NCBI GenBank assembly: GCA_965657335.1
Contig: CBFHOH010000009.1
Coordinates: 1-64,000, forward strand
DNA from: UBA4582 sp965657335
GTDB taxonomy: Bacteria; Pseudomonadota; Gammaproteobacteria; Pseudomonadales; Azotimanducaceae
DNA: 64,000 nt
Reading direction: 5' to 3'
The translations under genes and the position numbers were made by a program. Under the pieces are notes generated by a model, which saw nothing but the letters and a program-made list of their open reading frames with translations, was not told the DNA's origin and did not search any database. Numbering within the stretch: position 1 is the first letter of the stretch; the number at the start of each line of letters is the position of its first letter. Positions 9,639 through 18,798 of the stretch are shown here, in pieces.

Positions 9639-10505
9639 TCACTCTTTTCGAACGACCGCGAAATACTCTTCAATTCTGCGGAGATGGCCATCGACATTGG
9701 TTTCTCCTGCGTTATGCGTTGCTATAGCTATTTTTGTCGCTCCCAGCGCTTCCCATTTATCCGAATGAGATTTCCATCTCTCTGGCGTGCCGCCCGCGTA
9801 TTGAGCCTGCGCCTGTATCTGAAACTCTTCCCAGTTCTTACCCGCAGCCGCTCGGGCATCCTTTAACAGATTGATCGCTTCAGCTGCAGCACTATTCGCT
9901 CCCATCAAGGGAACCCATCCATCGCCCAGTTCGGCGCAGCGTTTTAGCACTGTCGGCGCTGCACCACCAAACCAAACGGGTATAGGCTCAGATGGTCGAG
10001 GATTGATACTCGCTTTATCAATGTGATGGAATTCGCCGGAGTAATCGAGAGAGTCTTCCCCCCAAAGTTCGCGCATCAGCTCAACCTGCTCCGCTTGCCG
10101 GGTTCCTCGTCTTTCGAAAGGCACATTAAGTGCGTCATATTCAATCCTGTTCCAACCGGTTCCTACACCTAGTCTCAGTCTGTTATTGGAAAGTATTGCA
10201 ACCTCAGCCGCTTGCTTGGCAACCAACACAGTTTGTCTTTGTGGCAGTATCAGTATGGAGGTTACAAGCTCGATTGATGCTGTTACCGCTGCAATAAATG
10301 CCAACGTTGTTAACGGCTCATGGAATGCGACGTCCTTATCGTAAGCACCACGAAACCCACCGGGTCTATCAGGGTCAGCGCCCACTACATGGTCGTAGAC
10401 TAACAACTGCTTGGCACCAAGTGCTTCGGCGCCCTGAGCAAATGCTTTCATTGCTCCGGGATCTGTACCTATTTCGTTGTGTGGAAGAACGACACCATAT
10501 TCCAT
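9639..10505 (-). CDS. LLM-class flavin-dependent oxidoreductase
   Basis: This 288-residue luciferase-like TIM barrel has YDHVVGADPDRPG near the N-terminus, LGVGTGWNRIEYDAL in the middle, and PIPVWFGGAAP and GDGWVPL further on, as in the F420/FMN-dependent LLM group often labelled TIGR03619. The cofactor (F420 or FMN) cannot be decided from motifs; F420 synthesis is uncommon in Gammaproteobacteria, so FMN is at least as likely. The frame can start at a TTG (10514), but the ATG at 10505 has AAAGGA 9 nt upstream and is preferred. It lies between the dehydrogenase and the APH kinase, all on the minus strand. Confidence 0.84.
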   Translation of the reverse strand: MEYGVVLPHNEIGTDPGAMKAFAQGAEALGAKQLLVYDHVVGADPDRPGGFRGAYDKDVAFHEPLTTLAFIAAVTASIELVTSILILPQRQTVLVAKQAAEVAILSNNRLRLGVGTGWNRIEYDALNVPFERRGTRQAEQVELMRELWGEDSLDYSGEFHHIDKASINPRPSEPIPVWFGGAAPTVLKRCAELGDGWVPLMGANSAAAEAINLLKDARAAAGKNWEEFQIQAQAQYAGGTPERWKSHSDKWEALGATKIAIATHNAGETNVDGHLRRIEEYFAVVRKE

Positions 10506-10571
10506 TTTGATCAATCCTTTTGCCCAGTACGCTTATATTTTCAGCGCTTATATTTTCGGCGCTAATTTAGC

Positions 10572-11633
10572 CTAATTCGACGCCAAGACTTTTAGCGACT
10601 CCAGTTCACTGCTCATTTGAGAACTGCGTGTCGCCATCGCCATAAACATGTCGTTACCTCTTTCCGTCTCACCCACAATCATCGATGCGATAACCGCCAT
10701 GATCAAACCGGCGGGCGCGTAGCGGCGATAAAGCGTCCATGCTTGATCCCATTTCATGGTGACATCATAACTTTTCAATACATCAAGATAGAGTTTCAAT
10801 AATGCTTCTTCATTAGCCGCTCGATCGTCAGGCCGCAGACTGGTGCCCATAAAATAGCTGAGATCGTTAAATGCGCACCCTAAACTTATTGACTGCCAGT
10901 CGACGACGGCTAGCGGGTAGGGACCACCGAACATCATATTGTCGAGTCGATAATCGATATGGATCAATGTCTTTTCGCCCTTAAAATCGGCATATTCCTC
11001 CATCATGCCACCAACACCCATCACCATTTCGTGATCAGCATTAACCAAACGATTCGCATACTTTTCTAAGAAACCCGCCTGTACCATTTGATAGATGGAT
11101 TTCGCCGGGTCAGGTTCTTCCACCTTCCTCGGAGCGAGCAGTTCATAATGCTCTAGAGACCGGTCACCCCACCTGGGACCATGTAATTTAGCCAGCGCTT
11201 CCAGTGCTAGCGCGGCATCATCAACAGAGCAACCTTTTATCTGATCACCCTGCTCTCCTGGGGCGAGGTCCTCCATAATGATGGCGAAGTCGTGGGTCTC
11301 GGCAATGATATCAGCGTAGTGAACTTGCGGCGTTTGTATCTCAACGCTAGCTGCAAGTTCGTTATAGAAAAACACCTCCTTAACGTAGTTCTGCAGCTGA
11401 ACACCTGTTTGTTTGCTCACCGGGTCATTTGAAGCAAACTTACCAACAATCGAGTTAGGCAGGTTGCCCTCTCCTTTCAGCTCAAATCTCACATTTTCGC
11501 CAACCTGCCCCGTGCCGATGCTGTTGCTTGTGAAGCTATCGACCCGACCCGAAATTCCGGCAAAATTAAGCACCTCTGTTAACCAATCGGGTGTTATTTT
11601 CTCCGCTTCATGTATCAATGCAGGCTTGCTCAT
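10572..11633 (-). CDS. APH-type phosphotransferase (ACAD11 kinase / ecdysteroid-kinase-like)
   Basis: This 353-residue protein-kinase-like phosphotransferase has the nucleotide lysine around Lys65 (VGKFAS), Glu86, the HIDYRLDN catalytic loop (His225, Asp227, Asn232) and VVDWQ (Asp245) as the metal site. Despite resemblance to aminoglycoside phosphotransferases, this subfamily phosphorylates small hydroxylated molecules. In ACAD10/11 and in the Pseudomonas levulinate pathway (LvaA) such kinases phosphorylate 4-hydroxyacyl-CoA so that an acyl-CoA dehydrogenase can remove the phosphate. The neighbouring acyl-CoA dehydrogenase makes that role plausible here. Antibiotic modification is not indicated. 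Confidence 0.82.
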   Translation of the reverse strand: MSKPALIHEAEKITPDWLTEVLNFAGISGRVDSFTSNSIGTGQVGENVRFELKGEGNLPNSIVGKFASNDPVSKQTGVQLQNYVKEVFFYNELAASVEIQTPQVHYADIIAETHDFAIIMEDLAPGEQGDQIKGCSVDDAALALEALAKLHGPRWGDRSLEHYELLAPRKVEEPDPAKSIYQMVQAGFLEKYANRLVNADHEMVMGVGGMMEEYADFKGEKTLIHIDYRLDNMMFGGPYPLAVVDWQSISLGCAFNDLSYFMGTSLRPDDRAANEEALLKLYLDVLKSYDVTMKWDQAWTLYRRYAPAGLIMAVIASMIVGETERGNDMFMAMATRSSQMSSELESLKVLASN

Positions 11634-11684
11634 ACTAGATCTCTGGATTACAAATTAGGTATAAACTATATGGATTATTCGAGC

Positions 11685-12290
11685 TTAAGGGAAATCTGTG
11701 TCGGGTATAGGCGAACCCAGATCTCCACCGGGAGGCCTGGGCGTATTTAGATAGGTCATGACCCAATGAATACCCGCAATTACTAGCAGATTTTGATGGT
11801 TAGCGAAGTGATGACTGAAAAACAATCCGCCTACGGCAGCCATCAGGCACCAATGCCAGCGCCATCTCAACGTAAAATAATGCAAAACGCCAAACAGTGT
11901 ATTGCTAATAAGAACTGGCACCAGCATCCCTATCCCAAGCGCGCCTATGTAGTGAGGAATACCGATTCTAAAAACCCATTCTTCCCAAAGAGAGAGGCAC
12001 CCTAGATACATAACCCAAGTAAGCTGCCTCAAGACCAGCGGGTATTTGCGGAACGCGGCATGAGCAAGCAAACAAAGGAAGATCACGCCTGCGACAATCA
12101 AATAAAGCGCACTATTTTCGCGAGCAGCGACGGTAGCATTGTTCAACAGCCGCCATGTCGTCGAATCGGTTAAGAACAAAAGTCCGAGTAACGCGCAAGG
12201 CAAACCGTGACGCAGAAATACGGCACTAAAGGATTGAATTTGCTCGCCCGTAAAATCCCGCGGACGTTGCAGCCTTCGCCTTCTGTTCAC
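11685..12290 (-). CDS. CPBP-family intramembrane glutamic protease (Abi/Rce1-like)
   Basis: This is a 201-residue membrane protein with about five to six hydrophobic segments. The three CPBP motifs are visible: E103-E104-W-V-F-R108 (EExxxR), F133-x3-H137 (FGVLH) and His175 in GIHWVM. The family includes prenyl-protein proteases and bacteriocin or phage-related immunity proteins; the substrate is unknown here. The start is a GTG with no clear ribosome site, so the N-terminus is less certain. It lies between the tRNA and the APH kinase, with 51 nt to the latter. Confidence 0.8.
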   Translation of the reverse strand: MNRRRRLQRPRDFTGEQIQSFSAVFLRHGLPCALLGLLFLTDSTTWRLLNNATVAARENSALYLIVAGVIFLCLLAHAAFRKYPLVLRQLTWVMYLGCLSLWEEWVFRIGIPHYIGALGIGMLVPVLISNTLFGVLHYFTLRWRWHWCLMAAVGGLFFSHHFANHQNLLVIAGIHWVMTYLNTPRPPGGDLGSPIPDTDFP

Positions 12291-12465
12291 TTATAATTCA
12301 CGCGATCAAAGCGTGCCGATGATGAGATTTGGATCGCACATCTGTTTGCTATAGTGCGTGCACCAATCAGTTGCTGGAGATAGATATGAACATAGCGAAA
12401 CGTTCAGATATCGAATCTTTAACAATGTGCGTTTCCTGGCCTCTTCAAGGCAGTAAACAGATGGA

Positions 12466-12542
12466 TGGTGGGCCTGGAAGGACTCGAACCTTCGACCTGC
12501 CGATTATGAGTCGGATGCTCTAACCAACTGAGCTACAGGCCC
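12466..12542 (-). tRNA. tRNA with CAT anticodon, probably tRNA-Ile2 (lysidine-modified), possibly tRNA-Met
   Basis: On the minus strand a complete cloverleaf of 77 nt can be drawn with the 3' CCA encoded. The acceptor stem GGGCCTG/CAGGCCC is perfect, the D arm is GCTC...GAGC, the anticodon loop is CTCATAA, and the T arm is GAAGG-TTCGAGT-CCTTC. The outermost pair of the anticodon stem (27-43) is a T-C mismatch. The GGGCC acceptor with A73 resembles tRNA-Ile2, in which C34 is modified by TilS, rather than elongator tRNA-Met, but identity needs covariance scoring. It lies 18 nt downstream of the rpoD stop and may be processed from that transcript. Confidence 0.9.
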
Positions 12543-12560
12543 TAAAAAAGGGTTTGGCGT

Positions 12561-14390
12561 TTACGACGTTTCGTCAAGGAAACTCTTCAAATGATCCGAG
12601 CGAGTAGGATGTCTTAGCTTCCGCAGCGCTTTAGCTTCGATCTGACGAATACGTTCTCTCGTGACATCGAATTGCTTACCGACTTCTTCCAACGTGTGGT
12701 CGGTGTTCATGTCGATACCGAAACGCATTCTAAGCACCTTCGCCTCTCTTGCTGTCAGCCCAGAAAGTATGCCCCGAGTGGCTTCCTTAAGGCCTTCGTC
12801 AGTTGCCGTATCAACAGGAGAACCTACTGCAGCGCCTTCGCCAAGGTTGTTATTTGAGTCAAGGAAATCGCCAAGGTGCGAGTCTTCATCATCACCAATA
12901 GGTGTTTCAGTCGAGATAGGCTCTTTGGCAATTTTAAGGACGCGACGAACCTTATCTTCAGGCATCTCCATTCTCTCACCCAGCTCCTCAGGAGTCGGCT
13001 CCCGGCCCATTTCCTGCAGCATTTGCCGAGAAATTCTGGAAAGCTTATTGATCGTTTCGATCATATGCACAGGGATACGGATAGTTCTTGCTTGGTCAGC
13101 GATCGACCTCGTGATCGCCTGCCTGATCCACCATGTCGCGTAGGTTGAAAACTTGTAACCGCGGCGATATTCAAACTTATCAACCGCTTTCATTAAGCCG
13201 ATATTACCTTCCTGAATAAGATCAAGAAACTGCAATCCACGATTCGTATATTTCTTAGCAATGGAGATAACCAGACGCAGGTTGGCCTCGACCATTTCCT
13301 TCTTCGCGCGTCGGGCTTTCGCCTCGCCAATCGACATCCGCCGATTAATGTCTTTTATTTCTATGATTGCCAAACCGCAGCTAGTTGATGCTTGCCTGAT
13401 CCGTTTTTGCGCTCTGACAATTTCATCTTCGTACTTGCGCAGTCCTTCGTGACCGTCCGCAATTTGCTGTTGTACCCAAGAAACATTGTCTTCTTGCCCT
13501 GTGAATTTCTCCAAAAAAGCTTTTCGTGGCATTCGGCCTTTACGAACACACATCTGCATTGCTAGTCGTTCGTGGTGTCTTACCTGCGCATGTGTGCTTC
13601 TCGCCATTTTAACAATGACATCGTACAGCTTGGGTACCAGTTTGAAGAACTGAAACGAATCACCCAGCGCAGCAAGTTCCTTGTCCACCTGAGGTGTACC
13701 ACGACCGTGCTTTTTAATCGCTTTTTCTGTCTTTTTAAGTTGCTTCCGCAGAATCTCAAATCGTTCTGCCGCTTTGACGGGGTCTGGCCCTTTTTCTTCT
13801 TCCTCTTCTTCCTCAGTCTTCTCTTTGACCTCTCCGGGTACCACCTGAGCTGCAGGCATGACGTTTTCTTCGGGGTCCAGGAAACCAATCAACATATCGG
13901 TCAGGTGCGAGTCTTCTTCCTGCGATTTATCGTAAGCTTCCAGAACGTGCTCCACAGTGCCCGGGAAACTGGCAAGCGCGTGCAACACATCTCTTATGCC
14001 TTCCTCGATTCGCTTAGCGATGACAATTTCGCCCTCTCGCGTCAGCAGTTCAACGGTGCCCATTTCTCGCATGTACATGCGCACTGGATCAGTCGTCCTT
14101 CCTGCTTCGTTCTCAACCGCCACTAACACTGCGGCGGCCTCCTCTGCTGCCAGCTCGTCAGTTACGTCGCCTTCAGCCATCAGATCGTCGCTTTCAGGCG
14201 CTTGTTCATGGACAGCGATGCCCATGTCGTTGATCATGCTGATGATGTCTTCGATTTGTTCCGGGTCAGATATTTCGTCTGGCAGATGATCATTGACCTC
14301 TGCATAGGTTAGGTAACCCTGTTCTCTACCTCGGCTGATGAGCTCTTTTAGTCGAGATTGCTGATTCTGTGCGAGTCCACTGTTGGTCAT
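12561..14390 (-). CDS. rpoD: RNA polymerase primary sigma factor RpoD (sigma-70)
   Basis: This 609-residue primary sigma factor has region 1.1 at the N-terminus (LKELISRGREQGYLTYAEV) and region 1.2 (DPVRMYMREMG). A variable acidic insert around 185-205 contains a run of Glu. Region 2 includes LRLVISIAKKY, DLIQEGNIGLMKAVDKF and YATWWIRQAITR for core binding and -10 recognition. Region 3 and region 4 follow, with the helix-turn-helix TLEEVGKQFDVTRERIRQIEAK for -35 binding. Length matches the Pseudomonas/E. coli proteins (about 613). It follows dnaG in the conserved rpsU-yqeY-dnaG-rpoD cluster, separated from dnaG by 185 nt that may hold an internal promoter. The start is an ATG. Confidence 0.98.
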   Translation of the reverse strand: MTNSGLAQNQQSRLKELISRGREQGYLTYAEVNDHLPDEISDPEQIEDIISMINDMGIAVHEQAPESDDLMAEGDVTDELAAEEAAAVLVAVENEAGRTTDPVRMYMREMGTVELLTREGEIVIAKRIEEGIRDVLHALASFPGTVEHVLEAYDKSQEEDSHLTDMLIGFLDPEENVMPAAQVVPGEVKEKTEEEEEEEKGPDPVKAAERFEILRKQLKKTEKAIKKHGRGTPQVDKELAALGDSFQFFKLVPKLYDVIVKMARSTHAQVRHHERLAMQMCVRKGRMPRKAFLEKFTGQEDNVSWVQQQIADGHEGLRKYEDEIVRAQKRIRQASTSCGLAIIEIKDINRRMSIGEAKARRAKKEMVEANLRLVISIAKKYTNRGLQFLDLIQEGNIGLMKAVDKFEYRRGYKFSTYATWWIRQAITRSIADQARTIRIPVHMIETINKLSRISRQMLQEMGREPTPEELGERMEMPEDKVRRVLKIAKEPISTETPIGDDEDSHLGDFLDSNNNLGEGAAVGSPVDTATDEGLKEATRGILSGLTAREAKVLRMRFGIDMNTDHTLEEVGKQFDVTRERIRQIEAKALRKLRHPTRSDHLKSFLDETS

Positions 14391-14575
14391 AGATTACCTT
14401 CGAAACTTTCATGGGGAAAACGAGCCGGACATTATAACCAGTGAATATTGATGATTCCACTCCAAGTACCTACCGCTGGGGCACCATTAGCTACTATTAT
14501 GAGCGCACAACGGCTTCAATTATTTGCCTTTCGCGATAAATGTAAGCACGAACTCGGCCTGAACTAGAAAAAATA

Positions 14576-16525
14576 CTATTTTTTCGATTTGTTCTTTAAA
14601 GATTCTCGATAGCTTTTGCGTTCTTCCGGAGACCAATCGGCAAATGGCTTTGCGTGCAAATCCTTTCTAACCTGTTGAAAAGACTCTGTTTCTAGAATTT
14701 TCGCCATCTTTGCAAGTATGCCACTGTACTGCCCTGGCAACTCGCTCACATCAAGCAACTGCTCTCGTTCCGCCAGCATTTTCAGCACAGGGAATTCCGG
14801 TTGATCTTGATACGATGCCAGCAGCACGACTGGCGAGGCCATTTCCCTGGCTAGAATGGAATGCACAAGATCCACCAGCAGGCGACAACCCGGCGCAATT
14901 TCGAGCTGAGAATATACTTTTTCGTCAATATCGCCTGCGAGATCAGGTTGCCTGAGTAATATGCCAATAGCATCTTCTGCAAGTAATGCCATCTCTCTCG
15001 ATACTGGTGCACCAAATGAAAACGAAGGGTCCTCATCTAGAAACTCAGCGGTAGCCATCATTTCCGCATATTCATCATCGCTGACTATGCTTGAAGACCC
15101 AGCACCAGCGCTTGTCTCTGCTTGCTCTCTCGGCAATCCGGCTAGCGCGTTACCAGCGCGCGCAGGCGAGGTCTCAACACCCTGATTTTTATAAGAAAAA
15201 CTTGCAGACCGGTCGTGCCCAGCGGCCTGGTCATGGCTATAGGAAACCGCGATCAACCGTTCACTGGATAAACCGGTAAGCTCTGATAGTTTTCCAATCA
15301 CCAATTGTTTGAAAACCCCCTCGGGAATTTTCTGAATGAGCGGCATCGATAGTTGTGATAGCGTCGCTTTACCCTCCATGGAGTCCATATCAAGCCCTTC
15401 TTGCAGGTGATCGAATAGGAAATCAGTCAAATGTGGTGCCTGGTTAACTCGCCATTCGAATTTGTCCTTACCCTCTTTTCTAACAAGCGTATCCGGATCC
15501 TCGCCTTCCGGCAGAAACAGAAATCGTGCACTTCGACCGTCTCTCATAAAGGGCAAGCTTTCCTGCAAGGCCTTCCAAGCAGCTGCCCGACCCGCTTTGT
15601 CGCCGTCAAACGAGAAGACTAATTTGGAGACCGTTCGAAAAAGTCTGTCGAGGTGGTCGCTACTGGTTGCGGTGCCCAAGGTCGCGACCGCGTAATTAAT
15701 ACCCTGTTGCGCCAACGCTACGACATCCATGTAGCCTTCAACGATGATCAGCATTTCTAATTTGCGGTTGCGGCGCCGACTCTCATAAAGCCCGTAAAGT
15801 TCCCGACCTTTGTGAAACACAGGGGTTTCGGGGGAATTGAGATATTTAGGTTTACCATCCCCAATGATTCTGCCGCCAAATGCGATCACGCGCCCTCGAA
15901 CATCTCTTATCGGGAACATGACTCTGTCTCGAAAACGATCGTAGGTTTTGCCCTCCTCGCTATTATCGATGAGCATGCCAGATTCGATCAAAAGGTCACG
16001 CTCATGGTTAGTTTTCGACAACGCACCCATCAGATTATCCCAGCCCGGGGGCGCATACCCGAGCTGAAAATCTCTCGCAATTTCTCCTGAGAGACCTCTT
16101 TGTTTCAGATAATTTACGGCGGTGTCACGACTGGCATGTTGGCGTAAAAAGCCCTGATACAAGGCAGACGCCTGTTCCAAGATTTCATATATAGACTTGC
16201 GCTTTTTTAAACGCTCTGAGGTACCCGGTGGGCTTGAGTTGGGCACTTCGACACCAGCTTTCGAAGCAAGCAGCTCAACGGACGCGACAAAGTCCATACG
16301 CTCAAATTCCATCAGAAACTTGAGTGCGCTACCGGACGCCTGGCAACCAAAGCAATAGTAAAACTGTTTTTCCTGATTCACGCTGAACGAGGGACTTTTT
16401 TCAGTATGAAACGGACACAACCCCGTATAGTTTTGACCGGTCTTTTTCAGGGTAACACGGCTGTTTATGACATCAACGATATCAGTTCGAGACAACAAAT
16501 CGTCTATAAAGTCAGGTGGGATCAC
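14576..16525 (-). CDS. dnaG: DNA primase DnaG
   Basis: This 649-residue primase makes RNA primers for lagging-strand synthesis. The CHC2 zinc finger is Cys37, His40, Cys58, Cys61. The TOPRIM catalytic core contains IVEGYMDVVALAQ and the acidic SFDGDKAGR. The C-terminal domain for the helicase DnaB follows a Ser/Ala/Gly-rich linker around 440-480. The start is a GTG (ATPPDF-type N-terminus, MIPPDFIDDLL), normal for the family position. It lies between yqeY and rpoD in the macromolecular-synthesis cluster. Confidence 0.97.
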   Translation of the reverse strand: MIPPDFIDDLLSRTDIVDVINSRVTLKKTGQNYTGLCPFHTEKSPSFSVNQEKQFYYCFGCQASGSALKFLMEFERMDFVASVELLASKAGVEVPNSSPPGTSERLKKRKSIYEILEQASALYQGFLRQHASRDTAVNYLKQRGLSGEIARDFQLGYAPPGWDNLMGALSKTNHERDLLIESGMLIDNSEEGKTYDRFRDRVMFPIRDVRGRVIAFGGRIIGDGKPKYLNSPETPVFHKGRELYGLYESRRRNRKLEMLIIVEGYMDVVALAQQGINYAVATLGTATSSDHLDRLFRTVSKLVFSFDGDKAGRAAAWKALQESLPFMRDGRSARFLFLPEGEDPDTLVRKEGKDKFEWRVNQAPHLTDFLFDHLQEGLDMDSMEGKATLSQLSMPLIQKIPEGVFKQLVIGKLSELTGLSSERLIAVSYSHDQAAGHDRSASFSYKNQGVETSPARAGNALAGLPREQAETSAGAGSSSIVSDDEYAEMMATAEFLDEDPSFSFGAPVSREMALLAEDAIGILLRQPDLAGDIDEKVYSQLEIAPGCRLLVDLVHSILAREMASPVVLLASYQDQPEFPVLKMLAEREQLLDVSELPGQYSGILAKMAKILETESFQQVRKDLHAKPFADWSPEERKSYRESLKNKSKK

Positions 16526-16606
16526 GTCGCATACTACAGGTATTAATTTCCGTCAGGATGTCACCTGAACACACTAAAAACAAGCCGTCGAAGTGACAAG
16601 CGGAGG

Positions 16607-17059
16607 TTAGCTAAGCAGGCTTTTCACTTGCCCACTGACGGCGCCAACATCTGCGCGGCCCTGTATCTGGGGCTTTAAGATCGCCATGACCTGACCCATT
16701 TCTCTCATTGAGCTTGCGCCAGACTCAGCGATCGCAGCCTTAACCAATGCATCCAGCTCCTCGATGGTCAATTCAGTGGGCAAGAATTCCTTGATCAGTT
16801 CAATTTCAAACGCTTCTTGAGCGACCAGATCTTCTCGTCCCGCTGCCTCATATTGGGCAAGCGAGTCTTTTCGCTGCTTGGTCATTTTGTCGAGTATCGC
16901 AAGCACGCGCGCATCGTCGAGCTCAATGCGTTCGTCTACCTCAATCTTTTTGAATTCCGACATGGCAAGTCGCAATGCGCCGACTCGCTGTTTATCCCTC
17001 GCCCGCATCGCGTCTTTTACCGCGTTATCAATTTTTTGCTTTATTTCAGAAGCCGGCAT
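16607..17059 (-). CDS. yqeY: GatB/YqeY-domain protein
   Basis: This 150-residue small helical protein matches YqeY, with a domain related to the tail of the amidotransferase subunit GatB: MRARDKQRVGALRLAMSE near the N-terminus, EFLPTELTIEEL in the middle, and GRADVGAVSGQVKSLL at the end. Its precise role is unknown; a tRNA-linked function is assumed from the GatB similarity. It lies between rpsU and dnaG, its usual position in Gammaproteobacteria. Confidence 0.93.
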   Translation of the reverse strand: MPASEIKQKIDNAVKDAMRARDKQRVGALRLAMSEFKKIEVDERIELDDARVLAILDKMTKQRKDSLAQYEAAGREDLVAQEAFEIELIKEFLPTELTIEELDALVKAAIAESGASSMREMGQVMAILKPQIQGRADVGAVSGQVKSLLS

Positions 17060-17306
17060 AGTCTTTCCAGAATGAGTAATTCAGATGTTTATTTATTAAC
17101 GACAAAGGATGGTTAGTCCTTGTGAGCAGCTATGTTTCTAATCACCAAGCACGTTTATGCAATCGTTGAATGAGTGGATTCAAAGATTACCTTATGACAG
17201 TGGCGGACATGAATAGTGGTTTCAAGAAACGAACCACAAGGAAGGAAGAGCAGGACAGTCGTCTGACGAGAGCCTCTATATGAGACTCAACGTCTTACCG
17301 TGGATG

Positions 17307-17522
17307 CTAGTACAAGCGCTCCATTCTTCGTGATTCACGCTGCACTTTCTTCGCATGTCTCTTTACGGCAGCCGCCGCCTTGCGCTTTCGAACTGAAGTT
17401 GGTTTTTCGTAGAATTCACGACGTCGCACTTCAGCGAGGATTCCTGCTTTTTCACATGAACGCTTGAATCGTCGCAATGCAACGTCAAATGGTTCGTTCT
17501 CTTTCACTTTTACAAACGGCAT
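17307..17522 (-). CDS. rpsU: 30S ribosomal protein S21
   Basis: The 71-residue basic protein starts MPFVKVKENEPFDVALRRFK and ends RRMERLY, the full bS21 pattern. It binds the small subunit near the anti-Shine-Dalgarno and supports initiation. The frame runs upstream to 17681, but the conserved start is the ATG at 17522, preceded by AAAGGAG and a nearer AAAAGG. It is the first gene of the rpsU-yqeY-dnaG-rpoD cluster and is divergent from tsaD; the 265 bases between them should carry both promoters. Confidence 0.97.
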   Translation of the reverse strand: MPFVKVKENEPFDVALRRFKRSCEKAGILAEVRRREFYEKPTSVRKRKAAAAVKRHAKKVQRESRRMERLY

Positions 17523-17787
17523 ACCTTTTTGTACTCTCCTTTCCCGAAGGGCGTGCATTCTAACGGCATCTGAACCCAAATGCAAAGCGCTAGTTAAGGC
17601 TAATATTCCTGTTACTAAGCGTACACAAAATACGATAACCGGCACGCAAAATTCTTCGTTTGAAACCCACATAGACACCAACTTCTAATTCATTCAGAGG
17701 ATTTTTTCAAAAATAGTCAGTACGATGCGCAATCTCTTATGTGATATCGCAGAAGAGCACTAAAACCACTTTAATCAGAGAGTTCTC

Positions 17788-18798
17788 TTGAGAGTTATAG
17801 GTATAGAAAGTTCATGCGACGAAACCGGCGTTGCCATATACGATAGCAATAAAGGTCTCATGGCAGACCTTTTGTACAGCCAGATCGAACTGCATAAAGC
17901 GTATGGTGGGGTCGTGCCGGAACTTGCATCGCGTGACCACATTCGCAAGACGCTCCCCATGATCGATCAAGCGCTCGCAGAAAGCCATTCGACCAGAAAT
18001 CAAATAGATGCCATCGCCTACACAGCTGGCCCAGGTCTTGTAGGCGCACTTCTCGTCGGTGCCAGCATCGCTAAGTCACTGGCGTTTGCCTGGGACATTC
18101 CAGCGATTGGCGTACATCACATGGAGGGCCACCTGCTCGCGTCAATGCTTAGTGAGGCTCCGCCGGAGTATCCTTTTATCGCCCTCCTGGTGTCTGGTGG
18201 TCACACTCAACTGCTTGCATGTCATGGCTTAGGGCAGTACGAGTTGCTGGGTGAATCGCTGGACGATGCCGCCGGTGAAGCTTTCGACAAAGTGGCGAAA
18301 ATGCTTGGATTACCCTATCCCGGCGGTCCTCAAATTGCTCGTCTCGCCCTCAATGGAGATTCAAGTCGATTCCGATTTCCAAGACCCATGACCGACCGGC
18401 CGGGCCTGGACTTTAGCTTCAGCGGTCTCAAAACTTACACAATGAACACCTTGAACGATATCCCAGCACCCACGACACAAGACAAATCAGATATTGCGCT
18501 GGCATTTCAAACCGCAGTTGTAGACACCATTCGTATCAAATGCCAAAGAGCTATCAACCAAACGGGGCTTTCACGCTTAGTGCTTGCCGGTGGTGTTAGC
18601 GCTAATCTGGCATTACGAGATCGATTGCACGAACTCGGCAACAAACACCGCGTCGAGATCTACTATCCTGAACTCAAACTCTGTACTGATAATGGTGCAA
18701 TGATCGCCTATGCGGGGCTTCAAAGGTTGCTTCACAACCACACCGAGGACCTATCAATAGCGGTAAGGCCGCGATGGCCGATGACGGAGCTCAACTAA
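17788..18798 (+). CDS. tsaD: tRNA N6-adenosine threonylcarbamoyltransferase TsaD
   Basis: This 336-residue ASKHA-fold protein transfers threonylcarbamoyl to A37 of ANN-decoding tRNAs together with TsaB and TsaE. It has the N-terminal GIESSCDETGVA, the metal-binding H111-x3-H115 (HHMEGH), LVSGGHT, the GEAFDKVAKMLGL segment and ARPRW-like C-terminus (VRPRWPMTEL). The conserved N-terminus forces a TTG start at 17788. The stop overlaps the folB start by one base (TAATG), so the two are translationally coupled. Confidence 0.96.
   Translation: MRVIGIESSCDETGVAIYDSNKGLMADLLYSQIELHKAYGGVVPELASRDHIRKTLPMIDQALAESHSTRNQIDAIAYTAGPGLVGALLVGASIAKSLAFAWDIPAIGVHHMEGHLLASMLSEAPPEYPFIALLVSGGHTQLLACHGLGQYELLGESLDDAAGEAFDKVAKMLGLPYPGGPQIARLALNGDSSRFRFPRPMTDRPGLDFSFSGLKTYTMNTLNDIPAPTTQDKSDIALAFQTAVVDTIRIKCQRAINQTGLSRLVLAGGVSANLALRDRLHELGNKHRVEIYYPELKLCTDNGAMIAYAGLQRLLHNHTEDLSIAVRPRWPMTELN

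Noticed and set aside
10572..11633. Aminoglycoside resistance phosphotransferase
   Set aside because: The fold is shared, but motifs and the acyl-CoA dehydrogenase context fit an ACAD11/ecdysteroid-kinase-like enzyme.
12329..12523. Plus-strand frame over the tRNA gene
   Set aside because: It reads through the tRNA on the opposite strand; the GRTRTFDLP-type ending is a common annotation artefact of antisense tRNA.
12661..13143. Long plus-strand frame (160 codons) antisense to rpoD
   Set aside because: It is a Ser-rich shadow of the conserved rpoD coding sequence with no family match.
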